Source: Brucella pseudogrignonensis
GTDB taxonomy: Bacteria; Pseudomonadota; Alphaproteobacteria; Rhizobiales; Rhizobiaceae
Assembly: GCF_002252525.1 (NCBI RefSeq)
Contig: NZ_NNRM01000017.1
Span: forward strand, 248,001 to 312,000
Direction: 5' to 3'
DNA length: 64,000 nt
Position 1 is the first letter of the stretch; the number at the start of each line of letters is the position of its first letter. The position numbers and the translations under genes are program-made. Below the pieces are notes generated by a model, which ran no database searches, had not been told where the DNA came from, and saw only the letters and a program-made list of their open reading frames with translations. Below, piece by piece: positions 60,611-64,000 of this stretch.

Positions 60611-61083
60611 CAGGCCGCACTTTCCTGTGGTGCCAGCCGCATGTCGACATGCGGAATACCATCTTCAAGATATTCTTCCGAAATCGCGACGAAGCCGAAC
60701 GAGCCATAGAATTTCTGCAAATGGCTCTGTCCGCCAAGCTCAATGGCAATGCCCGGAAAACGTGTCTGAGCAAAGGCGACAGCCTCTTTCATGAGACGCT
60801 GACCAAGCTTGTAACCACGATAATCGGCTGCCACGACAACGCGGCCGATCTTCACCGGCTTACCATCCTGTTCCGGTGGCAGAACCCGCAGACTTGCTGC
60901 AAGTTCTTCACCATCAAGAATGCGTAAGTGAAATGCGTCATAATCCTTGCCGTCGATTTCGGGGTAAGGGCAATTCTGCTCCACCACAAAAACATCCACG
61001 CGCAGCTTCAGCATCGCATAAAGCGCGCGCGGGGTCAGGTTGTCGATTTCATCCCAATGGGAGGTAAAAAGCTTCTCACTCAT
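60610..61083 (-). CDS. ElaA-like GNAT acetyltransferase
   Basis: A 157-residue acetyltransferase resembling ElaA: LTPRALYAMLKLRVDVFVVEQNCPYPEIDGKDYDAFHL, RVLPPEQDGKPVKIGRVVVAADYRGYKLGQRLMKEAV (acetyl-CoA motif), and the HLQKFYGSFGF strand. Its ATG overlaps the adhC stop (TGATG), and its own stop overlaps the DUF1345 start in the same way. Tight coupling to adhC suggests a role connected with formaldehyde or glutathione chemistry, but that is inference from position. Confidence 0.88.
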   Translation of the reverse strand: MSEKLFTSHWDEIDNLTPRALYAMLKLRVDVFVVEQNCPYPEIDGKDYDAFHLRILDGEELAASLRVLPPEQDGKPVKIGRVVVAADYRGYKLGQRLMKEAVAFAQTRFPGIAIELGGQSHLQKFYGSFGFVAISEEYLEDGIPHVDMRLAPQESAA

Positions 61084-62195
61084 CAGTAGACAATCACCGA
61101 GCGGATCGACTTGCCTTCATGCATCAGATCGAAAGCCGTGTTGATTTCATCAAGCGGCATGGTGTGGGTGATGAGGCTGTCGATGTCGATCTTGCCTTCC
61201 ATGTACCAGTCAACGATCTTTGGCACATCGGTACGACCGCGCGCGCCGCCAAATGCAGTGCCCTTCCAGACGCGTCCGGTGACGAGCTGGAATGGACGTG
61301 TGGCGATTTCCTTGCCAGCTTCGGCAACGCCGATGATGATCGATTCACCCCAGCCGCGATGGCAGCATTCCAGTGCCTGACGCATGACATCGGTGTTGCC
61401 GGTGGCATCGAACGAATAATCCGCACCGCCATCGGTCAGATCCTGAATAGCCTGCACAACCTTGTCATTGCCGATTTCGCGCGGGTTGACGAAGTCGGTC
61501 ATGCCGAACTTCTTTGCCATTTCCACCTTGGATGGATTGATGTCGACGCCGATGATCTTGTCCGCACCAACCATGCGTGCGCCCTGAATGACATTGAGGC
61601 CAATGCCGCCAAGACCAAACACAACAACATTAGAACCCGGACGAACCTTAGCCGTGTAAATAACTGCGCCAATGCCGGTGGTTACGCCGCAGCCGATATA
61701 GCAGATCTTGTCGAAAGGCGCGTCTTCGCGGACCTTCGCGACTGCGATTTCCGGCAGAACGGTGAAGTTCGAGAAGGTCGAGCAGCCCATATAATGGAAC
61801 ACTTCGCCGCCATCGCACGAAAAGCGCGAGGTTTTGTCCGGCATCAGGCCCTGACCCTGCGTTGAGCGGATCGAGGTGCAGAGGTTTGAGCGCTGCGACA
61901 GGCAGGTTTTGCACTGGCGGCATTCCGGCGTGTAAAGCGGGATCACATGATCGCCCGGCTTGACCGACGTAACACCTGCGCCCACTTCGCGCACAATGCC
62001 CGCACCTTCATGGCCGAGAATGGCCGGGAACTTGCCTTCGGAATCAAGGCCGGAAAGCGTGTAGGCATCGGTGTGGCAAACGCCGGTCGCCATGATTTCG
62101 ACCAGCACTTCGCCAGCGCGTGGACCGCCGATTTCAACGGTTTCGATGGTGAGCGGCTTTTTTGCCTCCCAGGCAACGGCTGCGCGTGACTTCAT
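61083..62195 (-). CDS. adhC: S-(hydroxymethyl)glutathione dehydrogenase (class III alcohol dehydrogenase)
   Basis: A 370-residue zinc enzyme that oxidises S-hydroxymethylglutathione with NAD to S-formylglutathione. Catalytic zinc residues include Cys40 (GVCHTD) and His62 (LGHEGAG); the structural zinc is held by Cys92, Cys95, Cys98 and Cys106 ([16 protein letters not shown]). The nucleotide-binding loop is [15 protein letters not shown]. The class III marker [12 protein letters not shown] near the C-terminus is present. It is 38 bp downstream of frmR and first in the enzyme part of the operon. Confidence 0.97.
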   Translation of the reverse strand: MKSRAAVAWEAKKPLTIETVEIGGPRAGEVLVEIMATGVCHTDAYTLSGLDSEGKFPAILGHEGAGIVREVGAGVTSVKPGDHVIPLYTPECRQCKTCLSQRSNLCTSIRSTQGQGLMPDKTSRFSCDGGEVFHYMGCSTFSNFTVLPEIAVAKVREDAPFDKICYIGCGVTTGIGAVIYTAKVRPGSNVVVFGLGGIGLNVIQGARMVGADKIIGVDINPSKVEMAKKFGMTDFVNPREIGNDKVVQAIQDLTDGGADYSFDATGNTDVMRQALECCHRGWGESIIIGVAEAGKEIATRPFQLVTGRVWKGTAFGGARGRTDVPKIVDWYMEGKIDIDSLITHTMPLDEINTAFDLMHEGKSIRSVIVY

Positions 62196-62233
62196 GACGA
62201 TATTCCCTTCAATTTCAGTGTTCGTTTATGCGC

Positions 62234-62524
62234 CTATTTCAGATAGGTACGCAAAATCCGCATGATTTCGTCGATCTCTGCATCGGGATCTGCCACAGCA
62301 TCGCGCGCTATCGTCTCACGAGCCTGGCCAAATGTCTCGCGGAAATGGCTTTCCAGCACTTCCGCCATCAATCCGTTGGCAGCCCCGCGCAACGCCGCAA
62401 TCTGCTGCAAGAGTGCAGCACATTCCGTGCCTGCTTCCACCGCGCGCTCCAAGCCTTCGGCCTGGCCTTTGATGCGGCGCAGGCGCGTTAAAGCGCGCTT
62501 TTTGTCTTCCGGTGAATGCGGCAT
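62234..62524 (-). CDS. frmR: Formaldehyde-responsive repressor FrmR
   Basis: A 96-residue all-helical regulator of the CsoR/RcnR family. The residues known to matter for formaldehyde sensing in FrmR are all in place: Pro2, Cys35 (GTECAALL) and His60 (LESHF), whereas the metal-sensing RcnR and CsoR ligand patterns are not matched. Formaldehyde is expected to cross-link the N-terminal Pro with Cys35, releasing DNA and inducing adhC-fghA. The gene leads the operon and lies 28 bp downstream of a matching operator. Confidence 0.94.
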   Translation of the reverse strand: MPHSPEDKKRALTRLRRIKGQAEGLERAVEAGTECAALLQQIAALRGAANGLMAEVLESHFRETFGQARETIARDAVADPDAEIDEIMRILRTYLK

Positions 62525-62552
62525 GGAATCTCCCGATTTTCACGAAGCCTAT

Positions 62553-62569
62553 ATACTATAGGGGAGTAT
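62553..62569 (-). promoter_or_regulatory. Candidate FrmR operator
   Basis: ATACT (62553-62557) and AGTAT (62565-62569) flank ATAGGGG. The TACT / G-tract / AGTA arrangement is the form recognised by RcnR/FrmR-type regulators, and the site lies 28 bp upstream of frmR where it would overlap the promoter. Confidence 0.7.
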
Positions 62570-62633
62570 GTCAATTACTCTGAAAACACCTCTTGAGAGA
62601 ATGATTTTCCGCACAATTTGCCTAATGCAGATT

Positions 62634-63068
62634 TTATGCCTCAAGCTTGAGATGCAGCAGCGGATAAGGGCGTCCCTGATCATCGGTTTCGGAACGACCT
62701 GTCTCGACAAAGCCCACATGGCGATAAAAGCCCACGCCTTGCGTGTTCTGCTCATTCACGTCAACGGTCAGAGTACCCCGCTTTTTGGCGTGCGCAATCA
62801 TATGCTTGCCAATACCCTTGCCGCGCTGGTCGGGGGAAATAAACAGGCTGTCGATATTGTTATCGGTCATGCCCATGAAGCCGACCGGCTTGCCGTCATC
62901 CTCAATGACATCGACTTCTACATTCGGCAGATATTGCTCACCGACCAGTTTTTCGATTTCAGCGAAATCTTCGTGGCTTAGAAAGTCATGTGTTGCCAGC
63001 ACGCTTGCGCGCCAGATAGCGGTGAGGGCGGGGGCATCCGCCGGTTTAGATTTTCGGATATGGATCAT
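62634..63068 (-). CDS. YjaB-like GNAT acetyltransferase
   Basis: A 144-residue protein; AAGGA is spaced six bases from ATG 63068 and three from ATG 63071, so the former is chosen. The order IRKSKPADAPALTAIWRASVLATHDFLS, VGFMGMTDNNIDSLFISPDQRGKGIGKHMI, NEQNTQGVGFYRHVGFVETGRSETDDQGRPYPLLHL is the YjaB pattern. Acetyl-CoA binding is through QRGKGIG. YjaB can acetylate proteins in vitro; the natural substrate is unclear. It is divergent from hrpB. Confidence 0.9.
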   Translation of the reverse strand: MIHIRKSKPADAPALTAIWRASVLATHDFLSHEDFAEIEKLVGEQYLPNVEVDVIEDDGKPVGFMGMTDNNIDSLFISPDQRGKGIGKHMIAHAKKRGTLTVDVNEQNTQGVGFYRHVGFVETGRSETDDQGRPYPLLHLKLEA

Positions 63069-63124
63069 CATCGTTCCTTGTGGGATAAGCACCAAAGCAA
63101 CGCCTTTATAATACGGAATTTCAT

Positions 63125-64000
63125 TTGACGAGTCTGCCCGATCTTCCCGTTACCCGCATTCTGCCGCAACTTGACGCCGCATTTGCCACCCATGCAAGCG
63201 CGGTTTTGGTTGCTCCTCCCGGCGCGGGTAAGACGACGCTGGTGCCACTGCATTTTTTAAATGCTAGCTGGCGCGGCGACGGCATGATTGTGCTGCTGGA
63301 GCCTCGTCGTTTGGCAGCGCGTGCAGCGGCGCGCCGCATGGCGCAGTTGCTCGGCGAAGAGCCGGGCGAAACAGTCGGCTATCGTATGCGCCTTGAAAGC
63401 AAGGTCTCGGCGAAGACCAAAATCCTCGTCGTCACTGAGGGTGTTTTTGCACGCATGATCCTTGATGACCCGGACCTAAAAGGCATAGCGGCGGTTTTGT
63501 TCGATGAATTTCACGAGCGTAGCCTTGATGCCGATTTTGGTCTGGCGCTGGCGCTCGATGTGCAGGCCGCTCTGCGTGATGATCTCAAGATACTCGTCAT
63601 GTCGGCTACGCTGGATGGTGCGCGTGTGGCCTCACTGCTGGGCGATGCGCCCATTATTGAGAGCGAAGGCCGGGCTTTCCCCGTTGATATTCGCCACCGC
63701 GACCGAAAGCCTGACGAACGTATTGAAGATGCAATGGTGAAAGCCATTCGTGAGGCACTGGCCGATGAAACGGGCAGCATTCTTGCCTTTTTTCCCGGTC
63801 AGGGCGAGATCGAACGCACGGCTGGAATTCTGGAAAAGTTTCTGCCTGCCAATATCATTCTGGCTCCGCTTTATGGCGCGATGGAAGGCCGTGATCAGGA
63901 TGCGGCAATCAAGTCAGCTCCCGCAGGCCATCGCAAGGTGGTGCTGGCAACCTCGATTGCCGAAACCTCCATCACTATCGATGGCGTTCGGGTGGTGATC
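63125..64000 (+). CDS. hrpB: ATP-dependent helicase HrpB, N-terminal part
   Basis: The first 292 codons of a DEAH-type helicase that continues past the window. The start is TTG 63125, preceded by CGGA at 63114-63117; no ATG or GTG fits better. Visible motifs are Walker A APPGAGKTT, motif Ia EPRRLAARA, the Walker B/DEFH box FDEFHERS, SAT (MSATLDG), the IRHRDR region and ATSIAETSITIDGV in the second RecA domain. The DEFHERSLDADFGLALALDVQ stretch is characteristic of HrpB. Its cellular role remains poorly defined. Confidence 0.93.
   Translation, partial: MTSLPDLPVTRILPQLDAAFATHASAVLVAPPGAGKTTLVPLHFLNASWRGDGMIVLLEPRRLAARAAARRMAQLLGEEPGETVGYRMRLESKVSAKTKILVVTEGVFARMILDDPDLKGIAAVLFDEFHERSLDADFGLALALDVQAALRDDLKILVMSATLDGARVASLLGDAPIIESEGRAFPVDIRHRDRKPDERIEDAMVKAIREALADETGSILAFFPGQGEIERTAGILEKFLPANIILAPLYGAMEGRDQDAAIKSAPAGHRKVVLATSIAETSITIDGVRVVI

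Overview
The window looks like a chromosomal segment of an alphaproteobacterium of the order Rhizobiales, closest in style to Brucella/Ochrobactrum. The grounds are a 2859-residue cyclic beta-1,2-glucan synthase, an Omp25/Omp31-type outer membrane protein, the oligoribonuclease NrnC in place of Orn, DUF2794 and DUF1345 genes, a ybhL-type leader ahead of a BAX-inhibitor-like gene, and several ~100 bp two-hairpin intergenic repeats of the Bru-RS/RIME kind. A cytochrome P450 and a complete formaldehyde module would fit the environmental (Ochrobactrum) side of the group better than classical Brucella; this species-level guess is inference. No tRNA, rRNA, CRISPR array, prophage or insertion sequence was recognised.

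Layout. 1-9.4 kb: partial IalB-like gene, YkvA protein, an orphan with a Cys/His pair, phhB, LMW phosphatase overlapping thpR, GDSL esterase divergent from an ABC/FtsX pair (the tesA-ybbAP locus), BI-1 protein, a GNAT and DUF2794. 9.4-18.7 kb: intergenic region with a 13-bp inverted repeat, DUF1223 protein, acnA, cytochrome c maturation genes ccmABCDG (ccmD is only 57 codons) and ilvD. 18.9-22.5 kb: response regulator coupled to a J-domain-like protein, stand-alone RAM domain, diguanylate cyclase, DUF930 and MliC-like secreted proteins. 22.7-26.9 kb: sulfate ABC importer (sbp, cysT, cysW, cysA). 27.3-37.3 kb: cgs and pncB. 37.3-47.8 kb: PhzF enzyme, methyltransferase, fructokinase, SDR, class A PBP, Omp25-like protein, acyltransferase, nrnC, M20 peptidase. 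47.8-58.6 kb: a two-hairpin element with C-rich loops on the minus strand, cupin, polA, DEAD-box helicase, GNAT, gyrB, P450. 58.6-64 kb: Nudix, the formaldehyde operon frmR-adhC-GNAT-DUF1345-fghA, a YjaB-like GNAT and the start of hrpB, which runs off the end.

How the genes work together. AdhC and FghA oxidise the formaldehyde-glutathione adduct to formate, under a FrmR repressor that has the expected sensing residues (P2, C35, H60) and an ATACT-N7-AGTAT operator just upstream. CcmABCD export and present heme and CcmG supplies reductant for cytochrome c maturation; ccmE, ccmF and ccmH are not in the window. Sbp-CysTWA imports sulfate or thiosulfate. Cgs makes the periplasmic cyclic glucan, while PBP1 and the Omp serve the envelope. 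Most transcription units end in clear GC-rich hairpins with T-runs, listed individually.

The most interesting non-coding signals are the paired hairpins with anti-Shine-Dalgarno-like loops (47861-47944), mutually exclusive pairings in the BI-1 leader (7434-7497), the 13-bp inverted repeat at 9698-9758, and the tendency of the Bru-RS-like repeats to sit exactly at stop codons, in one case supplying the last 15 codons of a protein.
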